A stretch of DNA of 64,000 nucleotides from Stenogyne calaminthoides (taxonomy: Eukaryota > Streptophyta > Magnoliopsida > Lamiales > Lamiaceae). The notes beneath the pieces are model-generated. The model had not been told where the DNA came from. It searched no databases and saw nothing but the letters and a program-made list of their open reading frames with translations. The position numbers and the translations under genes were made by a program. The stretch is from assembly GCA_037126765.1 (NCBI GenBank), contig JBBCBC010000007.1:27909667-27973666 (forward strand), read 5' to 3'. Shown here piece after piece: positions 1 through 15,289 of this stretch (the first letter of the stretch is position 1; every line of letters begins with the position of its first letter).

Positions 1-3000
1 GCAACCCTCGTGTGATATTGTAATCGTTTTTCCCAACGGATAATATGAGTGGGTAGTATAGGCATTTTTTTTTCATAGATCACTGTAGTAGGGTTTTGCT
101 TGTTCTTGTTGTAATTTTGATCGCAAGGATGAGCGATGTTGGGTGGAGGATCTGGAAACGACGATTGGAGTTTTGGCCATTGGATGGTGAAATCTGTTTT
201 GGCCATAACTTTTGACTCTGGTGTCCGTTTTCCTATTATAACCATGTTTTGGAAAAGTCTTGAAGTCGTCTACCTGTCTTCTGACTTCTTGACCCTCTAA
301 AATGAAGTATATAATAATATTTTCTCTATTACAACCCTAATGAGATATTGTGTCGTTTTTCCCAACGGATAATATGAGTGGGTAGTATAGGCATTTTTTT
401 CATAGATCCTTTGTAGTAGGGTTTTGCTTGTTCTTGTTGTAATTTTGATCGCAAGGATGAGCGATGTTGGGTGGAGGATCTGAAAAGCGGCGATTGGGTT
501 TTTTTTCCATCGGATGGTGAAAACTTTTTTTGGCCATAACTTTTGACTCTGGTGTCCATTTTCCTATTATAACCATAATTTTCGAAACGTCTTGAAGTCG
601 TCTACATGTATCACAGCTTCGCCGACCCTCTAAAACTGACCCACCGGATAGTATTATAATATGTTTCTCTATCACAACCCTCGTGAGATATTGTAATCGT
701 TTTTTCCAACGGATAATATGAGTGGGTAGTATAGGCATTTTTTTTCATAGATCACTGTAGTAGGGTTTTGCTTGTTCTTGTTGTAATTTTGATCGCAAGG
801 ATGAGCGATGTCGGGTGGAGGATTTGCACAAGCGATTGGGGTTTTGGCCATTGGATGGTGAAAATTGTTTTGGCCATAACTTTTGACTCGGGTTTCCGTT
901 TTCCTATTATAACCATGTTTCGGAAACGTCTTGAAGTCGTCTACATGTCTCACAGCTTCGTCGTCACTCTAAAACTAAACCACCAGATAGTGTTATAATA
1001 TTTTTCTCTATCGTAACTCTCGTGTGATATTGTAATCATTTTTCCCAACGGATAATATGAGTGGGTAGTATAGGCATTTTTTTTCATAGATCACTCTAGT
1101 AGGGTTTTGCTTGTTCTTGTTGTAATTTTGATCGCAAGGATGAGAGATGTCGGATGGAGGATCTGGAAACGGCGATTGGGGTTTTGGCCATTGGATGGTG
1201 AAAACTGTTTCGGCCATAAGTTTTGACTCGGGTGTCCGTTTTCCTTTTATAACCATGTTTCAAAAACGTATTGAAGTCATCTACATGTCTTACAGCTTCA
1301 CCGACCCTCTAAAACTGACCCATCAGATAGTATTATAATATTTTTCTCTATTGCAACCCTCGTGTGATATAGTAATCGTTTTTCCCAACGGATAATATGA
1401 CTGGGTAGTATAGGCATTTTTTTTTCATAGATCACTGTAGTAGGGTTTTGCTTGTTCTTGTTGTAATTTTGATCGCAAGGATGAGCGATGTTGGGTGGAG
1501 GATCTGGAAACGACGATTGGGGTTTTTGCCATGGGATGGTGAAAACTGTTTTGGATATAACTTTTGACTCTGGTGTCCGTTTTCCTATTATAACCATGTT
1601 TTGGAAAAGTCTTCAAGTCGTCTACATGTCTTACAGCTTCGTCGACCCTCTAAAACTGAAGTATTATAACATTTTTCTCTATTGCAACCCTCATGAGATA
1701 TTGTAATCGTTTTTCCCAACGGATAATATGAGTGGGTAGTATAGGCATTTTTTTTTCATAGATCATTGTAGTAGGGTTTTGCTTGTTCTTGTTGTAATTT
1801 TGATCGCAAGGATGAGCGATGTTGGGTGGAGGATCTTGAAACGGCGATTGGGGTTTTGGCCATTGGATGGTAAAAACTGTTTTGGCCATAACTTTTAACT
1901 CTGGTGTCCGTTTTCCTATTATAACCATATTTTCCGAAACGTCTGGAAGTCGTCTACATGTCTCACAACTTCGCCGACCCTCTAAAACTGACCCACCGGA
2001 TAGTATTATAATATTTTTCTCTATCGCAACCCTCGTGTGATATTGTAATTATTTTTCCAAACGGATAATATGAGTGGTTAGTATAGGCATTTTTTTTTCA
2101 TAGATCACTGTAGTAGAGTTTTGCTTGTTCTTGTTGTAATTTTGATCACAAGGATGAGCGATGTCGGGTGGAGGATTTGGACAAGCGATTGGGGTTTTGG
2201 CCATTGGATGGTGAAAACTGTTTTGGGCATAACTTTTAACTCGGGTTTCCGTTTTCCTATTATAACAATGTTTCGGAAACGTCTTGAAGTCGTCTACATG
2301 TCTCTCAGCTTCACCGTCCCTCTAAAACTAACCCACCAGATAGTATTATAATATATTTCTCTATTGCAACCCTCGTGTGATATTGTAATCATTTTTCCCA
2401 ACGTATAATAGGAGTGGGTAGTATATGTATTTTTTTTTCATAAATCACTGTAGTAGGGTTTTGCATGTTCTTGTTTTAATTTTGATCGCAAGGATGAGCG
2501 ATGTCGGATGGAGGATCTGGAAACGGCGATTGGGGTTTTGGCCATTGGATGGTGAAAACTTTTTTTTGGCCATAACTTTTGACTTCGGTGTATGTTTTTC
2601 ATAATATAACAATGTTTCGGAAACGTCATGAAGTCCTCTACATGTCTCACAAGTTCGCCTCAATCTAAAACTAACCCACGGATAGTATTATAATATTTTT
2701 CTCTATTGCAACCCTCGTGTGATATTGTAATCATTTTTCCCAACAGATAATATGAGTGGGTAGTATAGGCATTTTTTTTTCATAGATCACTGTAGTAGAG
2801 TTTTGCTTGTTCTTGTTGTAATTTTGATCGCAAGGATGAGCGATGTCGGATGGAGGATCTGGAAACGGCGATTGGGGTTTTGGCCATTGAATGGTGAAAA
2901 CTGTTTTGGCAATAACTTTTGACTCGGGTGTCCGTTTTCCTATTATAACCATGTTTCGCAAACGTCTTTAAGTCCCCTACATATCTCACAGCTTCGCCGT

Positions 3001-5799
3001 CCCTCTAAAACTGACCCACCGGATAGTATTATAATATTTTTCTCTATCGCAACCCTCGTGTGATATTGTAATCGTTTTTCCCAACGGTTAATATGAGTGG
3101 GTAGTATAGGCATATTTTTTTCATAGATCATTGTAGTAGGGTTTTGCTTGTTCTTGTTGTAATTTTGATCTCAAGGATGAGCGATGACGGGAGGAAGATC
3201 TGGAAACAGCGATTGGGGTTTTGGCCATTGGATGGTGAAAACTGTTTCGGCTCATAACTTTTGACTCGGGTGTCCGTTTTCATATTATAACCATGTTTTG
3301 GAAACGTCTTGAAGTCGTCTACATGTCTTACAGCTTCGCCGACCCACTAAAACTGACCCACCGGATAGTATTACAATATTTTTCTCTATTGCAACCCATG
3401 TGTTATATTGTAATCGTTTTTCCCAACGGATAATATGAGTGGGTAGTATAGGCATTTTTTTCATAGATCACTGTAGTAGAGTTTTGCTTGTTCTTGTTGT
3501 AATTTTGATTGCAAGGATGAGCGATGTCGGATGGAGGATCTGGAAACGGCGATTAGGGTTTTGGCCATTGGATGGTGAAAACTGTTTTGGCCATAACTTT
3601 TGACTCGGGTGTCCGTTTTCCTATTATAACCATTTTTTTGAAACTTCTTGAAGTCCTCTACATATCTCACAACTTCGTCGTCCCTCTAAAACTGATCCAC
3701 CAGATAGTATTATAATATTTTTGTCTACCACAACCCTCGTGTGATATAGTATCCGTTTTTCCCAACGGATAATATGAGTGGGTAGTATAGGCATTTTTTT
3801 TCATAGATCACTCTAGTAGGGTTTTGCTTGTTCTTGTTATAATTTTGATCGCAAGAATGAGCGATGTCGGGTGGAGGATCTGGAAACAACGATTGGGGTT
3901 TTGGCCATTGAATGGTGAAAACTGTTTCGGCCATAACTTTTGACTAGGATGTCCGTTTTCCTATTATAACCATGTTTCGGAAAAGTATTGATGTCGTATA
4001 CATGTATCATAGCTTCACCGTCCCTCTAAAACTAACCCACCGAATAGTATTATAATATTTTTCTCTATTGCAACCCTCGTGTGATATTGTAATCGTTTTT
4101 ACAAACGGATAATATGAGTGGGTAGTATAGACATATTTTTTCATAGATCACTGTAGTAGGGTTTTGCTTGTTCTTGTTGTAATTTTTATCACAAGGATGA
4201 GCGATGTTGGGTGAAGGATCTGGAAACGGCGATTGGGGTTTTGGCCATTGGATGGTGAAAACTGTTTTGGCCATAACTTTTGATTCTGGTGTTTGTTTTC
4301 CTATTATAACCATGTTTCCGAAACGTCTTGAAGTCGTCTACGTGTTTCACAGCTTCGCCGACCATCTAAAACTGACCCACTGGATAGTATTATAATATTT
4401 TTCTCTATCGCAACCCTCGTGTGATATTGTAATCGTTTTTCCCAACGGATAATATGAGTGGGTAGTATAGGCATTTTTTTTCATAGATCACTGTAATAGG
4501 GTTTTGCTTGTTCTTGTTGTAATTTTGATCGCAAGGATGAGCGATGTCGGGTGGAGGATTTGCACAAGCGATTGGGGTTTTGGCCATTGGATGGTGAAAA
4601 CTGTTTTGGCCATAACTTTTGACTCGGGTTTCCGTTTTCCTATTATAACCATGTTTCGGAAACGTCTTGAAGTCGGTTACATGTCTCACAGCTTCGCCGT
4701 CACTCTAAAACTAACCCACCAGATAGTATTATAATATTTTTCTCTATCGCAACTCTCGTGTGATATTGTAATCATTTTTCCCAACGGATAATATGAGTGG
4801 GTAGTATAGGTATTTTTTTTTCATAGATCACTGTAGTAGGGTTTTCCTTGTTCTTTTTGTAATTTTGATCGCAAGGATGAGCGATGTCGGATGGAGGATC
4901 TGGAAACGGCGATTGGGGTTTTGGCCATTGGATGGTGAAAACTGTTTTGGCCATAACTTTTGACTCGTGTGTCTGTTTTCATAATATAACAATGTTTCGG
5001 AAACTTCTTGAAGTCCTCTACATGTCTCACACCTTCGCATTACTCTAAAACCGACCCACAGTTAGAATTATAATATTTTTCTCAATCGCAACCCTCGTGT
5101 GATATTGTAATCGTTTTTCCCAACGGATAATATGAGTGGGTAGTATAGGCATTTTTTTTCATAAATCACTGTAGTAGGGTTTTGCTTGTTCTTGTTGTAT
5201 TTTTTGATCGCAAGGATGAGCGATGTCGGGTGGAGGATCTGGAAACGGCGGTTGGGATTTTGGCCATTTGATGGTGAAAACTGTTTTGGCCATAACGTTC
5301 GACTCGGGTGTCCGTTTTCTTATTATAACCATGTTTCAGAAACGTCTTGAAGTCGTCTATATGTCCCATAGCTTTTCCGTCCATCTAAAACTGACCCACC
5401 AGATAGTATTATAATATATTTTTCTATCGCAACCCTTGTGTGATATTTTAATCATTTTTCCAACGGATAATATGAGTGGGTAGTATAGGTATTTTTTTTT
5501 CATAAATCACTGTAGTAGGGTTTTCCTTGTTCTTGTTGTAATTTTTATCGCAAGGATGAGCGATGTCGGATGGAGGATCTGGAAACGGCGATTGGGATTT
5601 TGGCCATTGGATGGTGAAAACTGTATTGGCAATAACTTTTGACTCGGGTGTCCGTTTTCCTATTATAACTATGTTTCGAAAACGTCTTGAAGTCCTCTAC
5701 ATTTCTCACAGCTTCGTCGTTCCTCTAAAATTGATTCACCAGATAGTATTATAATATTTTTGTCTACCACAACCCTCGTGTGATATTGTATCCGTTTTC

Positions 5800-6480
5800 C
5801 CAATGGATAATATGAGTGGGTAGTATAGGCATTTTTTTTTCATAGATCACTCTAGTAGGGTTTTGCTTGTTCTTGTTGTAATTTTGATCGCAAGGATGAG
5901 CGATGTCGGATGGAGGATCTGGAAACGGCGATTGGGGTTTTGGCCATTGGATGGTGAAAACTGTTTTGGCCATAACTTTTGACTCCTGTGTCTGTTTTCA
6001 TATTATAACAATGTTCCGGAAACGTCTTGAAGTCCTCTACATGTCTCACACCTTCGCCGTCCCTCTAAAACTGACCCACGGATAGTATTATATTATTTTT
6101 CTCAATCGCAACCCTCGTGTGATATTGTAATCGTTTTCCCAATGGATAATATGAGTGGGTAGTATAGGCATTTTTTTTCATAGATCACTGTAGTAGGGTT
6201 TTGGTTATTCTTGTTGTAATTTTGATCGCAAGGATGAGCGATGTCGGATGGAGGATCTGGAAACGGCAATTGAGGTTTTGGCCATTGAATGGTGAAAACT
6301 GTCTTCGCAATAACTTTTGACTCGGGTGTCCATTTTCTTATTATAACCATGTTTTGGAAACGTCTTGAAGTCCTCTACATATCTCACAGCTTCGCCGTAC
6401 CTCTAAAATTAACCCACCAGATAGTATTATAATATTTTTCTCTATCTCAACCCTCGTGTGATATTGCAATCGTTTTTCCC
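5800..6480 (+). repeat. Two-monomer stretch shared with 28.15-28.83 kb
   Basis: Shared uncommon features are the monomer with GACTCCTGTGTCTGTTTTCA or its close variant, the shortened CTGACCCACGGATAG, the changed GTTTTCCCAATGGATAATA, and GGGTTTTGGTTATTCTTG. Offset to the second site is about 22.36 kb. The CACGGATAG and GGTTATTC variants are rare elsewhere in the window, so common descent by block duplication is likely. Confidence 0.65.
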
Positions 6481-7806
6481 AACGGATAATATGAGTGGGT
6501 AGTATAGGTATTTTTTTTCATTGATCACTGTAGTAGGGTTTTGCTTGTTCTTGTTATATTTTTATCGCAAGGATGAGCGATGTCGGGTGTAGGATCTGGA
6601 AACAGCGATTGGGGTTTTGACCATTGAATGGTGAAAACTGTTTTGGCCATAACTTTTGACTCGGGTGTCCGTTTTCCTATTATAACCATGTTTCGGAAAC
6701 GTCTTGAAGTCCTCTACATATCAGACAGCTTCATCGTCCCTCTAAAACTGATCCACCAGATAGTATTATAATATTTTTGTCTACCACAACCCTCGTGTGA
6801 TATTGTATCCGTTTTTCCCAACGGATTATATGAGTGGATAGTATAGGCATTTTTTTTCATAGATCACTCTAGTAGGGTTTTGCTTTTTCTTGTTGTAATT
6901 TTGATCGCAAGGATGAGCGATGTCGGATGGAGGATTTGGAAACGGTGATTGGGGTTTTGGCCATTGGATGGTGAAAACTGTTTCGGCCATAACTTTTGAC
7001 TCGGGTGTCCGTTTTCCGATTATAACCAAGTTTCGGAAATGTCTTGAAGTCGTCTACTTGTCTTACAGCTTCACCGACCTTCTAAAACTGACCCACTAGA
7101 TAGTATTATAATATTTTTCTCTATTGCAACCCTCGTGTCATATTGTAATCGTTTTTCCCAACGGATAATATGAGTGGGTAGTATAGGCATTTTTTCTTCA
7201 TAGATCAGTGTAGTAGGGTTTTGCTTGTTCTTGTTGTAATTTTTATCGCAAGGATGAGCGATGTTGGGTGGAGGATCTGGAAACGACGATTGGGGTTTCG
7301 GCCATTTCATGGTGAAAACTGTTTTGGCCATAACTTTCGACTCGGGTGTCCGTTTTCCTATTATAACCAAGTTTCAGAAACGTCTTGAAGTCGTCTACAT
7401 GTCTCATAGCTTTTCCTTCCCTCTAAAACTGACCCACCAGATAGAATTATAATATTTTTCTCTATCGCAACCCTTGTGTGATATTGTAATCATTTTTCCC
7501 AACGGATAATATGAGTGGGTAGTATAGGTATTTTTTTTCATAGATCACTGTAGTCGGGTTTTCCTTGTTCTTGTTATAATTTTGATCGCAAGGATGAGCG
7601 ATGTCGGATGGAGGATCTGGAAACGGCGATTGGGGTTTTGGCCATTGGATGGTGAAAACTGTTTTGGCAATAACTTTTGACTCGGGTGTCCGTTTTCCTA
7701 TTATAACTATGTTTCGGAAACGTCTTGAAGTCCTCTACATATCTCAGAACTTCGTCGTCCCTCTAAAACTGATCCACCAGATAGTATTATAATATTTTTG
7801 TCTACC

Positions 7807-10800
7807 ACAACCCTCGTGTGATATTGTATCCGTTTTTCCCGACGGATAATATGAGTGGGTAGTATAGGCATTTTTTTCATAGATCACTCTGGTAGGGTTT
7901 TGCTTGTTCTTATTGTAATTTTGATCGCAAGGATGAGCGATGTCGGATGGAGGATCTGGAAACGGCGATTGGGGTTTTGGCCATTGGATGGTGAAACTGT
8001 TTTGGCCATAACTTTTGACTCGGGTGTCCGTCTCCCTATTATAACCATGTCTCGGAAACTATTTGAAGTCGTCTACATGTCATACAGCTTCAGCGACCCT
8101 CAAAAATTGACCTACTAGATAGTATTATAATATTTTTCTCTATTGCAACCCTCGTGTGATATTTTAATCGTTTTTCCCAACGGATAATATGAGTAGGTAG
8201 TATAGGCATTTTTTTTTTTAATAGATCATTTGTAGTAGGGTTTTTGCTTGTTCTTGTTGTAATTTTTATCGCAAGGATGAGTGATGTTGGGTGGAGGATC
8301 TAGAAACGGCGATTGGGGTTTTGGCCATTGGATGGTGAAAACTGTTTTGACCATAACTTTTGACTCTGGTGTCCGTTTTCCTATTATAACCATGTTTTGG
8401 AAAAATCTTGAAGTCGTCTACATGTCTTCTTGCTTCGTCGACCCTCTAAAACTGAAGTATTATAATATTTTTCTCTATTTCAACCCTCATGATATATTGT
8501 AATCGTTTTTCCCAACGGATAATATGAGTGGGTAGTATAGGCATTTTTTTTTCATAGATCACTGTAGTAGGGTTTTGCTTGTTCTTGTTGTAATTTTGAT
8601 CGCAAGGATGAGCGATGTTGGGTGGAGGATCTGGAAACGGCGATTGGGGTTTTGGCCATTGGATGGTGAAAACAGTTTTGGCCATAACTTTTGACTCTGG
8701 TGTCGTTTTCCTATTATAACCATGTTTCCGAAACGTCTTGAAGTCGTCTACATGTATCACAGCTTCGCCGACCATCTAAAACTGACCTACCGGATAGTAT
8801 TATAATATTTTTCTCTATCGCAACCCTAGTGTGATATTGTAATCGTTTTTCCCAACGGATAATATGAGTGGGTAGTATAGGCATTTTTTTTTCATAGATC
8901 ACTGTAGTAGGGTTTTGCTTGTTCTTGTTGTAATTTTGATCGCAAGGATGAGCGATGTCGGGTGGAGGAGTTGCACAAGCGATTAGGGTTTTGGCCATTG
9001 GATGGTGAAAACTGTTTTGGCCATAACTTTTGACTCGGGTTTCCGTTTTCCTATTATAACCATGTTTCGGAAATGTCTTGAAGTCTGTTACATGTCTCAT
9101 AGCTTCGCCGTCACTCTAAAACTAACCCACCGGATAGTATTATAATATTTTTCTCTATCGCAACTCTCCGTGTGATATTGTAATCATTTTTCCCAACGGA
9201 TAATATGAGTGGGTAGTATAGGTATTTTTTTTCATAGATCACTGTAGTAGGGTTTTGCTTGTTCTTGTTGTAATTTTGATCGCAAGGATGAGCGATGTCG
9301 GATGGAGGATCTGGAAACGGCGATTGGGGTTTTGGCCATTTGATGGTGAAAACTGTTTTGGCCATAACTTTTGACTCGTGTGTCTGTTTTCATAATATAA
9401 CAATGTTTCGGAAACGTCTTGAAGTCCTCTACATGTCTCACACCTTCGCATTACTCTAAAACTTATCCACGGATAGAATTATAATATTTTTCTCAATCGC
9501 AACCCTCGTGTGATATTGTAATCGTTTTTCCCAACGGATAATATGAGTGGGTAGTATAGGCATTTTTTTTCATAGATCACAGTAGTAGGGTTTTGCTTGT
9601 TCTTGTTGTATTTTTTGATCGCAAGGATGAGCGATGTCGGGTGGAGGATCAGGAAACGACGATTGGGGTTTTGGCCATTTCAATGCGAAAACTGTTTTGG
9701 CCATAACTTTCGACTCGGGTGTCCGTTTTCCTATTATAACCATGTTTCAGAAACGTCTTGAAGCCGTCTGCATGTCCCATAGCTTTTCCGTCCCTCTAAA
9801 GTTGACCCACCAGATAGTATTATAATATTTTTTCCTATCGCAACCCTTGTGTGATATTTTAATCATTTTTCCCAACGGAAAATATTAGTGGGTAGTATAG
9901 GTATTTTTTTTCATAGATCACTGTAGTAGGGTTTTCCTTGTTCTTGTTGTAATTTTGATCGCAAGGATGAGTGATGTCGGATGGAGGATCTGGAAACGAC
10001 GATTGGGGTTTTGGCTATTGGATGGTGAAAACTGTTTTGGCAATAACTTTTGACTCGGGTGTCCGTTTTCCTATTATAAATATGTTTCGGAAACGTCTTG
10101 AAGTCCTCTACATATCTCAGAGCTTCGTCGTCCGTCTAAAACTGATCCACCGGATAGTATTATAATATTTTTGTCTACCATAACCCTCGTGTGATATTGT
10201 ATCCGTTTTTCCCAACGGATAATATGAGTGGGTAGTATAGGTATTTTTTTCATAGATCACTCTAGTAGGGTTTTGCTTGTTCTTGTTGTAATTTTGATAG
10301 CATGGATGAGCGATGTCGGATGGAGGATCTGGAAACGGCGATTGGGGTTTTGGCCATTGGATGGTGAAAACTGTTTTGGCAATAACTTTTGACTCGGGTG
10401 TCCGTTTTCCTATTATAACCATGTTTCGGAAACGTCTTCAAGTCCTCTACATATATCACAGCTTCGACGTACCTCTAAAATTAACCCACCAGATAGTATT
10501 ATAATATTTTTCACTATCTCAACCCTCGTGTGATATTGCAATCGTTTTTCCCAACGGATACTATGAGTGTATAGTATAGGTATTTTTTTTTCATAGATCA
10601 CTGTAGTAGGGTTTTTCTTGTTCTTGTTATATTTTTATCGCAAGGATGAGCGATGTCGGGTGGAGGATCGGAAACAAATGATTGGGGTTTTGGCCATTGA
10701 ATGGTGAAAACTGTTTTGGCCATAACTTTTGACTCGGGTGTCCGTTTTCCTATTATAACCATGTTTCGGAAACGTCTTGAAGTCCTCTACATATCTCAGA

Positions 10801-10858
10801 ACTTCGTCGTCCCTCTAAAACTGATCCACCAGATAGTATTATAATATTTTTGTCTACC
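7807..10858 (+). repeat. Higher-order unit, nine-monomer form (copy A)
   Basis: Nine successive monomers recur in the same order further right. Markers in order: a monomer with CACTCTGGTAGGG and CATGTCTCGGAAACTATTTG; one with ATAGATC preceded by A, not C, and a shortened end CTGAAGTATTATAATA; one with GGTGTCGTTTTCC; one with TTGCACAAGCGATT; one with TTTTCATAATATAACAATG; one with AGGAAACGACG and CATAGCTTTTCCGTCC; one ending CTCAGAGCTTCGTCG; one with CTTCAAGTCCTC; and one with GTTATATTTTTATCGC. This is the longest version of the set and probably closest to the ancestral unit, but which copy is older is inference. Confidence 0.8.
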
Positions 10859-11764
10859 ACAACCCTCGTGTGATATTGTATCTGTTTTTCCCAACGGATA
10901 ATATGACTGGGTAGTATAGGCATTTTTTTTCATAGATCACTCTAGTAGGGTTTTTGCTTGTTCTTCTTGTAATTTTGATCGCAAGGATGAGCGATGTCGG
11001 ATGGAGGATCTGGAAACGGCGATTGGGGTTTTGGCCATTGGATGGTGAAAACTGTTTCGGCCATAACTTTTGACTCGGGTGTCCGTTTTCCTATTATAAC
11101 CATGTTTCGGAAACGTCTTGAAGTCGTCTACATGTCTTACAGCTTCACCGACCCTCTAAAACTGAACCACTAGATAGTATTATAATATTTTTCTCTATCG
11201 CAACCCTCGTGTGATATTGTAATCGTTTTTCCCAACGGATAATATGAGTGGGTAGTATAGGCATTTTTTTTCATAGATCACAGTAGTAGGGTTTTGCTTG
11301 TTCTTGTTGTATTTTTTGATCGCAAGGATGAGCGATGTCGGGTGGAGGATCAGGAAACGACGATTGGGATTTTGGCCATTTGATGGTGAAAACTGTTTTG
11401 GCCATAACTTTCGACTCGGGTGTCCGTTTTCCTATAATAACCATGTTTCAGAAACGTCTTGAAGCCGTCTACATGTCCCATAGCTTTTCCGTCCCTCTAA
11501 AGTTGACCCACCAGATAGTATTATAATATTTTTTCCTATCGCAACCCTTGTGTGATATTTTAATCATTTTTCCCAACGGAAAATATTAGTGGGTAGTATA
11601 GGTATTTTTTTTCATAGATCACTGTAGTAGGGTTTTCCTTGTTCTTGTTGTAATTTTGATCGCAAGGATGAGCGATGTCGGATGGAGGATCTGGAAACGA
11701 CGATTGGGGTTTTGGCCATTGGATGGTGAAAACTGTTTTGGCAATAACTTTTGACTCGGGTGTC

Positions 11765-14110
11765 CGTTTTATTATTATAACAATGTTTCCGAAATGTCTT
11801 GAAGTCGTCTACATGTCCCATAGCTTTTCCATCCTTCTAAAACTGACCCACTAGATAGTATTATAATATTTTTCTCTATCGCAACCCTTGTGTGATATTG
11901 TAATCATTTTTTCCAACGGATAATATGAGTGGGTAGTATAGGTATTTTTTTTCATAGATCACTGTAGTCGGGTTTTCCTTGTTCTTGTTGTAATTTTGAT
12001 CCAAAGGATGAGCAATGTCGGATGGAGGATCTGGAAACGGCGATTGGGGTTTTGGCCATTGGATGGTGAAAATTGTTTTGGCAATAACTTTTGACTCGGG
12101 TGTCCATTTTCCTATTATAACTATGTTTCGGAAACGTCTTGAAGTCCTCTACATATCTCAGAGCTTCATCGTCCCTCTAAAGCTGATCCACCAGATAGTA
12201 TTATAATAGTTTTGTCTACCACAACCCTCGTGTGATATTGTATCCGTTTTTCCCAACGGATAATATGAGTGGGTAGTATAGGCATTTTTTTTCATAGATC
12301 ACTCTAGTAGGGTTTTGCTTGTTCTTGTTGTAATTTTGATCGCATGGATGAGCGATGTCGGATGGAGGATCTGGAAACGGCGATTGGGGTTTTGGCCATT
12401 GGATGGTGAAAACTGTTTTGGCAATAACTTTGGACTCGGGTGTCCGTTTTCCTATTATAACCATGTTTCGGAAACGTCTTGAAGTCCTCTACATCTCTCA
12501 CAGCTTCACCGTACCTCTAAAATTAACCCATCAGATAGTATTATAATATTTTTCTCTATCTCAACCCTCGTGTGATATTGCAATCGTTTTTGCCAACGGA
12601 TAATATGAGTGGGTAGTATAGGTATTTTTTTTCATAGATCACTGTAGTAGGGTTTTGCTTGTTCTTGTTATAATTTTGATCGCAAGGATGAGCGATGTCG
12701 GGTGGAGGATTTGGAAACAGCGATTGGGGTTTTGGCCATTGAATGGTGAAAACTTTTTTGGCCATAACTTTTGACTCGGGTGTCCGTTTTCCTATTATAA
12801 CTATGTTTCGAAAACGTCTTGAAGTCCTCTACATATGTCACATTTTCGTCGTCCCTCTAAAATTGATCCACCAGATAGTATTATAATATTTTTGTCTACC
12901 ACAACCCTCGTGTGATATTGTATCCGTTTTTCCCAACGGATAATATGAGTGGGTAGCATAGGCATTTTTTTTCATAGATCACTCTAGTAGGGTTTTGCTT
13001 GTTCATGTTGTAATTTTGATCGCAAGGATGAGCGATGTCGGATGGAGGATCAGGAATTGGCGATTGGGGTTTTGGCCATTGAATGGTGAAAACTGTTTTG
13101 GCAATAACTTTTGACTCGGGTGTCCGTTTTCCTATTATAACCATGTTTCGGAAACGTCTTGAAGTCCTCTACATATCTCACACCTTCTCCGTACCTATAA
13201 AATTAACCCACCAGATAGTATTATAATATTTTTCTCTATCTCAACAATCGTGTGATATTGCAATCGTTTTTCCCAACGGATAATATGAGTGGGTAGTATA
13301 GGTATTTTTTTTCATAGATCACTGTAGTAGGGTTTTGCTTGTTCTTGTTATAATTTTAATCGCAAGGATGAGCGATGTCGGGTGGATGATTTGGAAACAG
13401 CGATTTGGGTTTTGGCCATTGAATGGTGAAAACTGTTTTGGCCATAACTTTTGACTCGGGTGTCCGTTTTCCTATTATAACCATGTTTCGGAAACGTCTT
13501 GAAGTCCTCTACATATCTCACAGCTTCGTCGTCCCTCTAAAACTGATCCACAAGATAGTATTATAATATTTTTGTCTACCACAACCCTCGTGTGATATTG
13601 TATTCATTTTTCCCAACGGATAATATGAGTGGGTAGTATAGGCATTTTTTTTCATAGATCACTCTAGTAGGATTTTGCTTGTTCTTGTTGTAATTTTGAT
13701 CGCAAGGATGAGCGATGTCGGATGGAGGATCTGGAAACGGCGATTGGGGTTTTGGCCATTGGATGGTGAAAACTGTTTCAGCCATAACTTTTGACTCGGG
13801 TGTCCGTTTTCCTATTATAACCAGGTTTCGGAAATGTCTTGAAATCGTCTACATTTCTTACAGCTTCACCGACCCTCTAAAACTGACCCACTAGATAGTA
13901 TTATAATATTTTTCTCTATTGCAACCCTCGTGTGATATTGTAATCGTTTTTCCCAACGGATAATATGAGTGGGTAGTATAGGCATTTTTTTTTCATAGAT
14001 CACTGTAGTAGGGTTTTGCTTGTTCTTGTTGTAATTTTTATCGCATGGATGAGCGATGTTGGGTGGAGGATCTGGAAACGACGATGGGGGTTTTGGCCAT
14101 TGGATGGTGA
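11765..14110 (+). repeat. Long-range segmental duplication, left copy
   Basis: About seven monomers match 23970-25975 at an offset of 12205 bp over the first five. Shared rare variants include TTATTATTATAACAATG, GATGAGCAATGTCGG, ATAATAGTTTTGTC, GGAATTGGCGATTGG, GGGTAGCATAGG and TCAACAAT/TCAACAATAG. Near 13.48-13.85 kb this copy has one monomer that the right copy lacks, after which collinearity resumes at an offset of about 11.86 kb. Confidence 0.8.
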
Positions 14111-15289
14111 AAACTGTTTTGGCAATAACTTTTGACTCGGGTGTCCGTTTTCCTATTATAACTATGTTTCGGAAACGTCTTGAAGTCCTCTACATATCTC
14201 AGAACTTTGTCGTCCCTCTAAAACTGATCCACCAGATAGTATTATAATATTTTTTGTCTACCACAACCCTCGTGTGATATTGTATCGGTTTTTCCCGACG
14301 GATAATATAAGTGGGTAGTATAGGCATTTTTTTTCATAGATCACTCTGGTAGGGTTTTGCTTGTTCTTATTGTAATTTTGATCGCAAGGATGAGCGATGT
14401 CGGATGGAGGATCTGGAAACGGCGATTGGGGTTTTGGCCATTGGATGGTGAAACTGTTTTGGCCATAACTTTTGACTCGGGTGTCCGTCTCCCTATTATA
14501 ACCATGTCTCGGAAACTATTTGAAGTCGTCTATATGTCATACAGCTTCAGCAAATGACCCTCAAAAAATTGACCTACTAGATAGTATTATAATATTTTCT
14601 CTATTGCAACCCTCGTGTGATATTTTAATCGTTTTTTTTCCCAACGGATAATATGAGTAGGTAGTATAGGCATTTTTTTAATAGATCCTTTGTAGTAGGG
14701 TTTTGCTTGTTCTTGTTGTAATTTTTATCTCAAGGATGAGCGATGTTGGGTGGAGGATCTGGAATCGGCGATTGGGGTTTTGGCCATTGGATGGTGAAAA
14801 CTGTTTCGGCCATAACTTTTTACTCGGGTGTCCGTTTTCCTATTATAACCAGGTTTCGGAAATGTCTTGAAATCGTCTACATGTCTTACAGCTTCACCGA
14901 CCCTCTAAAACTAACCCACTAGATAGTATTATAATATTTTTCTCTATTGCAACCCTCGTGTTATATTGTATCCGTTTTTCCCAACGGATAATATGAGTGG
15001 GTAGTATAGGTATTTTTTTTCATAGATCACTGTAGTAGGGTTTTCCTTGTTCTTGTTGTAATTTTGATCGCAAGGATGAGCGATGTCGGATGGAGGATCT
15101 GGAAACGGCGATTGGGGTTTTGGCCATTGGATGGTGAAAACTGTTTTGGCAATAACTTTTGACTCGGGTGTCCGTTTTCCTATTATAAATATGTTTCGGA
15201 AACGTCTTGAAGTCCTCTACATATCTCAGAACTTCGTCGTCCCTCTAAAACTGATCCACCAGATAGTATTATAATATTTTTTGTCTACC